This document shows, one piece after another, positions 1-9,764 of a stretch of 64,000 nucleotides of DNA. The number at the start of each line of letters is the position of its first letter. Within the stretch, counting starts at the first letter, position 1. The stretch spans positions 34,699,608 to 34,763,607 of the forward strand of contig CAMGYJ010000010.1 in NCBI GenBank assembly GCA_946122785.1, read 5' to 3'. Made by a program: the position numbers and the translations under genes. This DNA is from Linum tenue. Taxonomy: Eukaryota; Streptophyta; Magnoliopsida; Malpighiales; Linaceae. Under the pieces are notes generated by a model. That model was not told the DNA's origin. It saw nothing but the letters and a program-made list of their open reading frames with translations, and did no database searches.

Positions 1-1
1 A

Positions 2-1177
2 GCTGGGGCCCATCATCATCCACCACCACCGGGTCCCACCTTGGAGTACTACTATACTCCACGGATTGCTGACATCCGCCCGGTCATCCTCTATCCGCCC
101 ATTCCTGCAAACAACTTCGAGATCAAGCCATGTTGGATTCAACTCATTACGTCCTCTATCCAGTTCCATGGCTTGAAGGATGAGGAAGCCCGGGTACATC
201 TTTCCCGTTTTCTGCAGCTGACGAACGGGTTCAAGTTGAACGGTGTCCCGGATGACGCAATCCGCCTTCACCTCTTCCCCCATTCTCTGGCGGGAAATGC
301 TAAGAGGTGGTTGGAGACCCAGCCCCCATTGTCCATCACTTCTTGGGACGATCTGGCTGACAAGTTCGTGCACATGTACTATCCAGCATCGAAGACCATA
401 GAGATTCAGCGGGAGATCACTCACTTCCGCCAAGAGCCAGATGAGTCACTTCGTGATGCATGGGAGAGGTACATGGGATACTTCTGGCAGTGTCCCCATC
501 ATGGCTTCAGCGATGCATTCACAGTGGGGGAACTTCTACAACGCCCTAACTCCAGAAAGCCAGAGGGTGATTGAGTCTCTATGCCCAGGAGGGGATATCC
601 TTACTAAGACTCCACCCGAGCTGAACCAGATGATCAGTACCTTGGCTGCCCGAGATCATTCTTGGGGACAGAACAACAGGGGCAGGAATTCCCGGGACCG
701 GGGTGTGCATGCTATGGAGGCCAGGTCCGGGTTAGAGCAGCAGGTGGCTGAGTTGGTGCAGACATTGAAGCGGCCTAACAGTCTCCTTCCGGGCGGAGGT
801 GTAGCTACGCCTCCAGTAGCTCTGTGTCAGTGGTGTGGAGCCCGAATCATCTGGTGGAGGATTGTCAGTCTATGAGGGAGTCATCTACTCCCCAAGAGCA
901 GGTGGACTTCATCGCCAATGCTCGGCGCCTGGACCCATACAGCAATACCTACAATGAGGGATGGCGCCAGCATCCCAACTTCGCCTGGAGTAGCAACAAC
1001 ACCAAACCACCTGGTTTCCCAGCACCAGCGGGTGGTTTTCAGCAGAGGCAGCCCTTCCAAGCTAGGCAGGGGCCACCACCACAGCAACAGCCCTACCAGC
1101 CTAGGCAAGGGCAGCCATTCTAGCAGCCCGAGCGCCAGTTTGCTCAGCCTCCAGTAGCCGCAGCACCAGATAATCAG
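2..1177 (+). pseudogene. gag: gag (Athila-type), frameshifted
   Basis: Structural capsid/nucleocapsid protein that packages element RNA. The retrotransposon gag core is clear (residues near AKRWLE and FRQEPDESLRDAW, ~300-460). It is followed by a zinc knuckle of CX2CX4HX4C type at ~825-870 and a glutamine/proline-rich stretch (~1010-1120). Compared with the family A copy at 25335-26402, one extra G near 525 and a small deletion near 835 break the frame. A TAG stop stands at 1121-1123, where relatives would have CAG. The N terminus lies upstream of the window. The frame continues towards the protease region at 1178. Confidence 0.88.
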
Positions 1178-2306
1178 ATGACCGATCTGAAGAATATTTT
1201 GGCGACATTCATGACCACCAGCCAGGCGAATTTCACGAGGGTGGACCAGAGCATAGCCTCTTTAGAGGCAGGACAGAGGAACCAGGGTGCTATTCTGCAA
1301 GATTTACAGCACCAAGTCGGTGTCCTAGCGCGCCAGCTTGCTGCTCGGGCCCCGGGGACTCTACCTGCTACCACCATCCCCAATCCACGGGACCCGCACG
1401 AGCAGTTGGATGCCATCTGCACCAGGAGCGGCAGGCTTACATCGGCTGATCCTGCCCCGACCAGGCAGGAGGAACCACTACCTGCTTCAGCACTTCCAGC
1501 CGGTGATGCAGAAGTGCGGGTGGAGAAGGAAGCCCCTGCTCCCAATCCACAACTAGTGGTGAAGGAGCACGTACCCCAGCTTCCCTTCCCCACTCGCCTA
1601 CATAAAGATAAGCTGGAGACTGAGTTTGCCAAGTTTATGGCAATGTTGAAGCAGCTCAACATCAGCGTACCATTTGTGGAGGCACTGTCGAAGATGCCCA
1701 AGTACGCAAAGTTCATGAAAGATATCCTCACCAACAAGAAGAAACTTGGGGATCTCTCGACAGTGCTGCTGAGCGAGGAGTGTTCTGCTGTCCTGCAGAA
1801 CAAGCTGCCCGAGAAGCGCAAGGACCCAGGGAGTTTCACTATCCCTCTTACTATTGGCAGCATGCATGTAGGAAAGTCCTTGGCGGACCTAGGCGCTAGC
1901 ATTAATGTCATGCCTTATAAACTGTTCAAAAAGCTAGACCTAGGTGAACTTAGCCCTACTAGGATGAGCATTCAGCTAGCTAATGTGGGTGCATCCTAGG
2001 GGTATCGTGGAGGATCTGCTTGTTAATGTGGGTGCATTCACATATCCTGTCGATTTTGTTATTCTGGATATCAATGATGATGTGGATGTGCCTTTGATTC
2101 TGGGTAGACCATTTCTTGCCACCGCCAAGGCACTGATCGATGTGCATGATGGTAAACTGATCCTGCGTGCTGGAAATGAACAGGCTACTTTTTCTGTGAC
2201 TGAGTTTGATCACTGTGCTATGATTGCTGTCAAACCTTTGCATGCCATTTCTGACCAGGTACACGAGCCTGTCGCCGCCACTCACTCCCGCCTCACCGCC
2301 GAATAA
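1178..2306 (+). pseudogene. aspartic protease region (gag-PR), broken
   Basis: The product would be the retropepsin-like protease that processes the polyprotein. The plant Athila/Tat active-site variant D-L-G-A (instead of D-T/S-G-A) is visible at ~1887-1900 in the context [12 protein letters not shown]. The second half of the domain ([19 protein letters not shown]) is at ~2087-2140. The frame is broken at 1981-1996, where about 14 bp have been replaced by a copy of the sequence at 2027-2040; this gives an early TAG at 1997-1999. Upstream of the active site is a coiled-coil-like stretch ([20 protein letters not shown] onward). RT does not follow. Confidence 0.88.
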
Positions 2307-2607
2307 AAAGCTTAAGGAGGAGTGGCGGCCGAAGCAGCAGGTGCCTAAGCCCACTCGGAAGAAAGGTGAAGATCACTATGAGCTGGTTCCACCCCCTGCA
2401 TCACGTTCACCCTGGCCATCCGCGTACTCACTTGCCTGCATTCTTCCGGATGGCCAGGTCGAGCTCACCAATGCTGACGGTTGCACCCGTCGGGTGCACG
2501 GTCACCACCTGAAGCTGTACCTCAAGAGTGACGTGGATCCGCTCTTGAAGGCACCTGTTCTCGCGGACCCTTAGTTCCGCCATGGGCGTCCAGCTAAAAG
2601 ACGGTAA
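2307..2607 (+). pseudogene. basic linker fused to integrase C-terminal tail
   Basis: Right after the protease, the complete family A copy continues into RT, RNase H and integrase. Here only a lysine/proline-rich stretch follows (2290-2390), then a segment ending HHLKLYL that lines up with the end of integrase (HRLKLYL at ~21000). A TAG stop is at 2572-2574. Beyond the stop the final residues [10 protein letters not shown] (2575-2604) and the TAA match the integrase C terminus at 20875-20905. So a deletion, or exchange with a deleted relative, removed about 3.7 kb of pol. Confidence 0.75.
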
Positions 2608-2789
2608 AGAAGCGCTTGTGGGGAGGCAACCCTACCACGGTTTGCATTTCTTTTTCCCTTTTTTCTGAGTTTTTGTGTCGTGTCGAGTCAGTTGCATGTC
2701 TGTAACAAAGTTCGGTCGTCTGTGATGCCTTGATTTGGTGTTTTCGATCAGGAGAGGTTGAAATTTTGGGCGAATGAGATTTTTGGCCG

Positions 2790-3190
2790 AATTTGGGGAA
2801 ATACCCGGTCGTGTGCCAAAATACCCGACGGGGTATTTTTGGTCCATGCCTGGGGCCCCCTCTGTTTCTCGGGGGGGAAAATGGGAAATACCCGACCTCG
2901 TCCCAAAAATACCCGACCATGTATTTTTGGTTCGAGGCCGGGGATTCCAAAGGCCTTGAACGCAGCGTTTTAACAAACATACCCGACCTCGTCCCAAAAA
3001 TACCCGACAGGGTGTTTTTGGTTCGAGGCCGGGGGTTTTCAAGGCCTTACACGCAGCGTTTCGCAAAATACCCGACCTTGATCCAAAATTACCCGACCGG
3101 GTATTTTTGGCTCAAGGCCGGGTATAATGGCCCGTTTGATACGCTGCGTTTAGCAAACCCCGGTCGAGGACTCACAAACCCCCGGTCATT
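2790..3190 (+). repeat. Palindrome-rich tandem repeats in the pol-env spacer (family A)
   Basis: At least three tandem units of about 90 bp (2885-3157) each carry copies of TACCCGACC / GGGTATTTTTGG and an ACGCAGCGTTT or ACGCTGCGTTT box. The best palindrome copy is at ~3088-3110. The same palindrome and a related box occur in the family A LTRs (6836-6903). The sequence does not code for protein. It is a good candidate for a promoter-like regulatory array in front of the env-like gene; the homologous array in the complete copy is at 20258-20700. Confidence 0.8.
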
Positions 3191-3199
3191 TCTCTATCT

Positions 3200-3411
3200 A
3201 CCCTCATTTTTTCCAAAATTCCTCCTCTCTCTCCTCTTTGGCCGCCGCCGGCCGCCGTTACTCGCCGCCGCCTCCGCCGGTCATTTTCCGGCGACATTCC
3301 GGCGACTCGCCGGCCATTTTCCGGCGAGCCTCCCGGGCGATTTTTTTTTCGCCCCCTCGCGTCCCTCACCCTTTCCTCGCGTCCTAGCTACAGTTCTCCT
3401 TGTGTTTCCAG
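3200..3411 (+). promoter_or_regulatory. Putative transcribed leader (pyrimidine- and GC-rich) of the env-like unit
   Basis: A CT-rich tract (TTCCTCCTCTCTCTCCTCTTTG, in two halves around 3219-3240) resembles a plant core-promoter Y patch. It is followed by a CCGCCG-rich leader and ends in a splice donor match, TTTCCAG|GTGTGT, at 3411/3412. The complete family A copy keeps the same layout at 19865-20245 on the minus strand, including a TATA-like CTATTTAAAGG that this copy has lost. The role as a 5' UTR exon is inferred. Confidence 0.5.
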
Positions 3412-3734
3412 GTGTGTTTCTTGTTCATTGCTCGTTTCATGGAAATCGAACTGTAGATTATAGGACCGAGAACTGTGTTTGCCTGCCTGATTTAGAGTAG
3501 GGTGAGGGATGATTGAGCTTGCATGGATTTATATGTGGTATATGTGCTGCCCGTGTACTTATTGTGGTTGATTCTGTAATCTTGCCTTGAGTCCGGTTGA
3601 GTTGCTTTCAATTCAACCGGCTGTGCTTAAATGTTAGCCTAGGTGAGCATTGAGTGTGGGGGAAGTGATGAACCCATACTGTTGGTCCTGACGAAATTTT
3701 TCTTGGCTCCACTTTTGGTTTGTTGAATATGCAG
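3412..3734 (+). other. Candidate leader intron of the env-like gene (323 bp)
   Basis: The donor is CCAG|GTGTGTTTC at 3411/3412. The acceptor is a T-rich stretch ending GCAG|GACC at 3734/3735, only four bases before the env-like ATG at 3739. The complete family A copy has the same donor and acceptor 321 bp apart (19864-19544). The family E element has a donor and acceptor in the same place. A PPT-like tract (TGAGTGTGGGGGAAG, 3651-3665) lies inside the intron. Confidence 0.6.
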
Positions 3735-3738
3735 GACC

Positions 3739-5198
3739 ATGTCCCTCGATCATCCGTTTGTGCAGGGCTTGCGCCTGCACCGGGAGAACGCGGACCAGTT
3801 CCGCAAGGTGATTCGAGGGAAACTGGAGCGCCACCACCATCTCGAGTGGGCCGTGTTCGAGCAGCTCCACTGCCTGCAGGAGCTCAGCGCCGCCATCAGT
3901 CACCGCGATTGGCGGACGCTGCTCACCATAGACGACGAGCCCACCTACACGGAGCTGGTGTGGGAGTTCTACACCACATTTCAGTATGACCGCAAGAACC
4001 CCGGGACGCCTTTGCGGTGACATTCAGGATGGGTGGCCATCCCCGGGAGCTGACCATTGACGGGTTGGCCTACGCATTGGGGATCGAGTACCACCCGTTC
4101 GATGGCCTCACGGTCGAGATCCCGAACCCGACCGACTGGAACCAGGATCATTTCTATAGACGTGTAGTCAGGCACGCCTATCGGGACGACTTATTCGAGG
4201 CTGGCCAGACCTACGTCAGCACCCTCAGGCCGGAGTGGCACATTCTGAACCTGCTGATCACCCGCTCCATCGTCCCCAACGCCACCGGCTCGCATAAGAT
4301 TCTGAAGCGGGTGCTGTACGCCATGTCCTCGATGGGGGATCCGGAGCACATGCTCCACTTGGGATCTTTCGTGGCCACCACCTTCTTCCTATGCCACGGA
4401 AATCCCACCCACCTCTTCTGTGGTCCACTGATCACACGGTTGGCGCGGCATTTTGACATCAGCTTCCAGGGGCTTCATGATGCGTCTGCCCGGGGCAGAT
4501 CCGCATCCCTCAGCCGGGACGTGCTCCACAGCGCACGCCTCCTGGCCACTGATGACATCCGTACATGGGTGGACGGGCTTTCTATGCCCCCCGAGGAGGT
4601 GATCGATCTGGATGAGGACGAGGAGGATGCTGACTATTCAGGCGAGGAGATGGATGAGGATGCTGATGATGATGATGACGGCGCCATGGATGCCGATGAG
4701 CCGGAGCCTTCGCTCTCCCCACCTGGGGACCTTCAGCCATGACGGAGACCGGTGAGAGGTGAGTCCTCCTCTGGTCCTTCTGGTCCGTCGATGGCTTCTG
4801 GCCCGTCGATGGACTTCTTCACCGAGCAGTTCCAGCAGATGGGGCTGCAGTTCCAGCAGCTCGGTCTTCAGAACCAGCAGCTCATGGACCATCAGGTCCA
4901 GTTCTACCAACAGTATTCGGCCCACCAGGCCGAGTACCGGTTCAGGATGGCGGGAGTTGACGAGCGCCTTGGCCGATTGGAGACCCACATGGGAGTCACT
5001 AGTGCTCTCATCGAGCGGGAGAGAGATCGTGGACGCCGTCTGATGGAGTACTCGGAGCACCTGCTCCAGGCTTGTCACCCTCCAGAGGAGCACCACTGGA
5101 CCACCCGGTGGGATCATTCACCACCACAGCAGCCACCGGAGGATGGCGACGACGACCTCATGAACCAGATTGACTTCTCCGGTCTTGGAGGGCCCTAG
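3739..5198 (+). pseudogene. Athila env-like/ORF-1 protein, frameshifted
   Basis: This is the extra ORF of Athila-type elements downstream of pol; its function is unknown and the label env-like is by position. It starts at the ATG just after the candidate intron. The N-terminal domain includes TELVWEFYTTFQY and continues after a one-base frameshift near 4000 (second frame 4017-4742) with LLITRSIVPN, LHLGSFVATTF and GPLITRLARHF. An acidic run follows at 4607-4710. A TGA at 4740-4742, where the intact copy has CGA, separates the C-terminal glutamine-rich coiled coil (4800-5020). The intact 485-residue homologue is at 18082-19539. Confidence 0.88.
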
Positions 5199-6381
5199 GG
5201 GCATGTTTTGAGTATTTTTGTCTTTGTCAGCATGCAAATTGTTTGTTTTATGTCGGTTTTGTTTTTCTTTTTGGATGTTGTACTATTGGGCTGACCATTG
5301 GACCTAACGTACTGTGTTGAGCTCTTTGGTTTCTTTTAGCTCTGCCTGTGTTCCCGGCTGGTCCTCTCTCCAGTCCGTTTCATGCCGACTGGTCCATTTC
5401 CAGTCTCCTGCAGTCTGTGCACACCGGTAACATCGTTCCCCTTTCCTTCCCTCTTCTCCATTGAGGGCAATGTCGATCTTAAGTGTGGGGGGGGATGTTT
5501 ATCTTTTGACTGCATGAGATCTGTTTGTGTGCTTGGAGCCTAGTCCACTGTCCAAATTTTTAAATTTGAGGGCTCCAAGTACGTGTTCCTTGCAATTGCC
5601 TGCTCAGTATGCTTTGAATTGACAGTCTCTGTAGTGATTTGCAACCTAGGGAGGTAGTGTAGCACTATGGAGGATGTTGATGCATTTAAGAAGTCCCATT
5701 TCTTCTTCATATTGTGTTGGTTGATTGAGTGAATTAGTGATCTTAAGACCCTTGAATTGTGTGGTGTTGTGGACTCTCTGCCTGTCATGGACTCTTGTAT
5801 CATGTTTTGGAAATAACAGGTGCTCGAAAATGTGCTTTAAAATAACGTCTCCCGTGCGAATAGGGCGAAAGTGTGTAAGGGGAGACGGGAATCCGTTCCC
5901 AATTTCCACCTACTACCTCCAGCCCCCTTACATGTCTTTCCCCCGCACGAGGCTCGAGACACCCGCTCCTGGCATGGCCGGTAAGAGCCGGGCTCCCGCA
6001 AAACCTTTGCTAGGTGGGAGCCCCCGTTTTCTGCAAAAACAAGTTGGAACCCGTGAAAAAAAAAAGAAAAACAGAAAAACATGCAAAAAGAAGAATGAAA
6101 AGGGGTTCCAACCATCTTCAAGAAGAAAATCGAGCACCTTGAATTAATGTGAGTCCATGATCTTTTGTTTTTGAGAGTCTCTTCATCCACAATTCATTTG
6201 TCCTCTGTTCACTATTCGCCATGATGCCGACTCGAGACTAGTGCTCTCGCCGAAGAAGCTATGAGATGACTTGTGCGTCGGTTGACCTCGGAAGTTGCTA
6301 AATGATCTAGGAAGTCCTCTACCTACGATCGAGGTTGTTTGTTGCTATAGAGGTCTGGAGAGTTGCATTGGTTTGAGTTAG
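5199..6381 (+). other. 3' noncoding region of family A element, with internal PPT-like tract and inverted repeats
   Basis: No coding sequence is supported here. A PPT-like tract, CTTAAGTGTGGGGGGGG, lies at 5478-5494. Two neighbouring inverted repeats follow: GGGCTCCCGC/GTGGGAGCCC (5990-5999 with 6014-6023) and GTTGGAACCC/GGGTTCCAAC (6043-6052 with 6103-6112). The second pair closes a loop of about 50 nt, almost all A. Both are kept in the complete copy at 17171-17299. The short ORFs in this stretch are chance frames through A-rich DNA. Confidence 0.75.
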
Positions 6382-6422
6382 GTTTGCTTAGGGACAAGCA
6401 AACGGTTAAGTGTGGGGGAGTT
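6382..6422 (+). promoter_or_regulatory. Pre-PPT hairpin and polypurine tract
   Basis: A perfect 8-bp hairpin, GTTTGCTT...AAGCAAAC (6382-6403), lies just upstream of the polypurine tract AAGTGTGGGGGAGTT (6409-6422), which abuts the LTR at TGATAGACC. The PPT primes plus-strand DNA synthesis in reverse transcription. The same hairpin-PPT pair occurs at 8181-8221, 13595-13635 and, on the minus strand, 16860-16900 and 62605-62639. Confidence 0.85.
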
Positions 6423-7839
6423 TGATAGACCGATAATTACACATATTTTCACCCCTATTCCGAAGCCGTTTGTGTTGTGGAATCTCGTGTTTTAAGCTGA
6501 TTTCACGCTAGGTTGTGTGTTTATGTCATATTTCAGGACTTGGCGGTGGAATCGAGGCAAAGGAACGAGATTTGGGTCGAAAGGAGCAAGTAAGGTTTGG
6601 AGTGGGCTAGAGAGCCAAAATACCCGGCCAAAGGCAGGAATACCCTTACACCACGATTTTGAATCAGAAGAGAGATTTCAAGAAATGGCAGATCTATTCA
6701 CTCTATCAATAACCGAGCCCGACCGGGTATTTTCTGGCCTTGGTGGGTAATTTTCACTTCGGGGGCCCGGGCAAATGGCTTAAACCCCCGGTCGGGGATT
6801 ATGGAAAGAGACTGGGGATTTGCCCCTTGCATGAAACGGTGCGTTCCATTTATACCCGGTCGAGACCCAAAATACCCGACCGGGTATTTCGACCGGGTAT
6901 CGCGATCTGGCAGCTGATAAAAGGAAAAGAAGGCCAACTTTCAAGGGTTCCGAGTTTTTGAGAGAGAAAGCGATCCCTAGAGAGAGAAAGCGACGAACCA
7001 GAGTTCCCAAGTGCCATAGCTTGATCTTCATCACCATTGGAGCCCGGCTTGAGCTTGGAGAAGTGCCGATTAAACGTCCAGGAGCAAAAATCCGTCTTCA
7101 CAGTATGATTTCCGCGTCTGAATCTGCTTTTGCTTCTTTCTCTATGGAGTAGTTCCCCCATTCATCTGGGTATGGGGAACCCTAGATTTGTATGTTAGGT
7201 TTGATTGTATGAACCCAAGTACAGAGTTTGTGATTGATTATATTCGATTGAGGTTTGAATGATTGAATGACTTGAATCCTGATCAAATTCCTGTTGTTTC
7301 TGCTTTGACCTAGAATGAGAATATCTGCATAGGTTGATAGAGTATCCTTAATCGAAGGTGGCGAATTGGTGACTTTAGTCGAGGAGCCAATTCGCTATTC
7401 TGTACCGAACTCAATTCGGTAGTGGAGGTTTGGTTCGCTAGGGCCTCAATCTGTTTACTCCGGTGGAGGTTAGTCGCCCGCTAGAGACTCAGATTGAGAG
7501 GGTCTGAAGACCTTTAGTCGAGACTTCAGGCTAATTAAGAACCTTCCGCAGTATAACTTTCATGAAAACTGAACTTGGTAAATTGCAATCCGACTTAACT
7601 GCAGTCTAGGGGGAACCATATCCGGGTGACCTCTCTTGACTTGACAACAACCGTTTAACTTGCTTTGTGTTTTTGTTTGCTTGAATCTGCACTAAAAGTT
7701 CACTGCTAGATAACGAGATTTCACCGAGTAGTCATCACATCTAGGACCCGGGTTGACAATAAAACCCAAACCCGTTATACTACGCTTTAGGAAGTGGTTA
7801 CACTTGGCCATTTTCTAGAGTGACAGCAGGAGTGAGCCA
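6423..7839 (+). repeat. 3' LTR, family A (1417 bp)
   Basis: Begins TGATAGACCG directly after the PPT and ends GAGTGAGCCA (relatives end GAGTGAGTCA). It carries the near-palindrome AAATACCCGACCGGGTATTT at 6870-6889 with further half copies, and then a TATA-like GATAAAAGG at 6916-6924. The downstream part, with an AGAGAGAGAAAGCGACG box and the second half up to the end, is almost identical to the family B LTR at 8222-9612. It contains no real gene; the ORFs here are incidental. Confidence 0.9.
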
Positions 7840-8221
7840 GTGAGCGATTCATTTTCTCATATTATCTATACTCTTTACCCCGGTGAGGACCTATATTGCT
7901 CGGTCTCAATTCTGATATCTTGAGTTTTGTGCATGAGGTGACTGTCTTGAGTAAGTGGTTGAGTCAAGTCTAGGTTGGTTGGTGAACAGAAGGGAGACAC
8001 CTCCTTTACTCGATTTTGCTGCACTCGAATGTCCTCTGTGGTGGTTGTCCAGGTTGCGGTTGAAGTTGTTCATGTGTTGATGTTTGAAAGCCGGTGTGAT
8101 TCCCATGTTTCGTGCCTATGTGATATGTCCCCGAGGGGTTCATGATTGAGATTTTTTGAGCTTACCTTGTATCTGACTTGGTTTGCTTGGGGACAAGCAA
8201 ACGGTTAAGTATGGGGGAATT
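7840..8221 (+). mobile_element. 3' internal remnant of a family B Athila-type element, with hairpin and PPT
   Basis: Only about 380 bp of the interior of this element remain before its LTR. The stretch ends in the pre-PPT hairpin (8181-8202) and the PPT AAGTATGGGGGAATT (8207-8221). The family A 3' LTR abuts it at 7839, which suggests that the family A element inserted into this one. I see no ORF of note. Confidence 0.7.
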
Positions 8222-9612
8222 TGATAGCGTCGTATTTGCACATGTTTTCACTCTTGTTTCCTGACCATTTTAGCTTGAATTGATTGTTCCTTGGCCTATT
8301 TTACGCTAGGTTGTGTTGTTTTGTCGTATTACAGGTCCTAGCAAGTAAAGAGGTGCATAAGCGCAAGTTTCGGGTCATTTGGAGGTCAGGTAGCGATTCA
8401 CAGAGCAAATTACGGGCAGCCCCTGCCAAATTACGGGCGTAATTGGTCCAGGAATGCCCGTAAAAGCAATGCCGAGCCTAATTTCCCCAGAATTCCTCTC
8501 GGCAGTGGAATTTTGGGCAAGTGTCCCACAAATTACGACCGTAATTAAGTAACTACTGGCGGTAATTGGGAAATTACGGGCGTAATTCCACCCCCATCAG
8601 AGTAAAGTGAAACGCGCGTTTTGGGCGATTTACGGGCAGACCGTGATTACGACCGTAATTCTGCCCGTATTTCGCCCAAAATCGGGTTTTTAGGAAGATT
8701 TGAGCCAAAGGAGAAGGGGTTCCGAGTTTTAGAGAGACAGAGCGATTCCTAGAGAGAGAAAGCGACGAACCAGAGTTCCCAAGTGCCATAGCTTGATCTT
8801 CATCACCATTGGAGCCCGGCTTGAGCTTGGAGAAGTGCCGATTGACAACCAGGAGCAGAAACTCATCCTTCACAGTATGATTTCCGTGTCTGAATCTACT
8901 TTTGCTTCTCTTTCCATGGAGTAGTTCCCCCATTCATCTGGGTATGGGAAACCCTAGATTTGTATGTTAGGTCTGATTGTATGAACCCAAGTACAGATTT
9001 TATGGTTTGATTATATTCGATTGAGGCATGAATGATTGAATGACTTGAATCCTGATCAAATTCCTGTTGTTTCTGCTTTAACCTAGAAAGAAAATATCTG
9101 CCTAGGTTGATAGAGCACCCTTAATTGAAGGTAGTGAATTGGCGACTTTAGTCGACGAGCCAATTCATTATTCTGTACCGAATTTACTTCGGTAGTGGAG
9201 GTTTGGTTCGTTAGGGCCTCAATCTGTTTACTCCGGTGGAGGTTAGTCGCCCGCTGGAGACTCAGATTGAGAGGGTCTGGAGACCTTTAGTCGAGACTTC
9301 AGACTGTTTAAGAACCTTCCGCGGTATAACTTTCATGAAAACTGAACTTGGTAAATTGCAATCCGGCTTAACTGCAGTGTAGGGGGAACCATATCCGGGT
9401 GACCTCTCTCGACTTGAAAACAACCATTTAACTTGCTTTGTTTGTTTATTAATTTGGACTTGCACTAAAGGTTCACTGCTAGATAACAAGAATTCACCGA
9501 GTAGTCATCAAATCTAGGACCCGGGTTGACATTAAAACCCAAACCCGCTATACTACACTTTAGGAAGTGGTTACACTTGGCCAATTTGTAGAGTGACAGT
9601 AGGAGTGAGTCA
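8222..9612 (+). repeat. LTR, family B (1391 bp)
   Basis: Begins TGATAGCGTC after a PPT and ends GAGTGAGTCA at 9612. The right half is nearly the same as the family A LTR. The left half carries a different palindrome set: AATTACGGGCGTAATT at 8429-8444 and 8572-8587, and AATTACGACCGTAATT at 8531-8546 with a variant at 8645-8660. An AAACGCGCGTTTT box is at 8609-8621. The LTR is followed directly by MULE transposase sequence, so this element probably inserted into a MULE. Confidence 0.88.
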
Positions 9613-9764
9613 ATGATCCTCCCATTTCCTGGGAAAATTGGGTTCTAAGCGATCCTCGGATCCCCCCCTTTGTTTTCAAAGAGGTTGTGTTTCTAAGGAG
9701 ATGTATACCTCTCCTAAGAGTTTTACGAGTGTACTTGTATTGCTTAGAACGGAAGCCTTGCTTA

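Larger units (their letters stand above)
1..7839 (+). mobile_element. Athila-type LTR retrotransposon, family A, 5' part outside window, RT/IN deleted
   Basis: This is the 3' part of a gypsy element. In order it shows gag, protease, a basic linker fused to the last residues of integrase, a palindrome-rich spacer, an env-like ORF, a long 3' noncoding region, a PPT and a 3' LTR that ends at 7839. Family A membership follows from near identity to the complete element at 15625-27892. Compared with that copy, all of RT, RNase H and most of integrase are missing between the protease (ends ~2306) and the integrase tail (2575-2607). The element is therefore non-autonomous. All ORFs carry frameshifts or stops. 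The 5' LTR lies before the window, so the TSD cannot be checked; the 5 bp after the LTR are GTGAG. Confidence 0.9.

Noticed and set aside
2594..3500. Several overlapping open frames on both strands (up to 235 codons) over the spacer
   Set aside because: They are made by the 90-bp palindrome repeats; codons such as YPTG/NTRPG repeat in every frame and the same happens at 20250-20890. No conserved protein.
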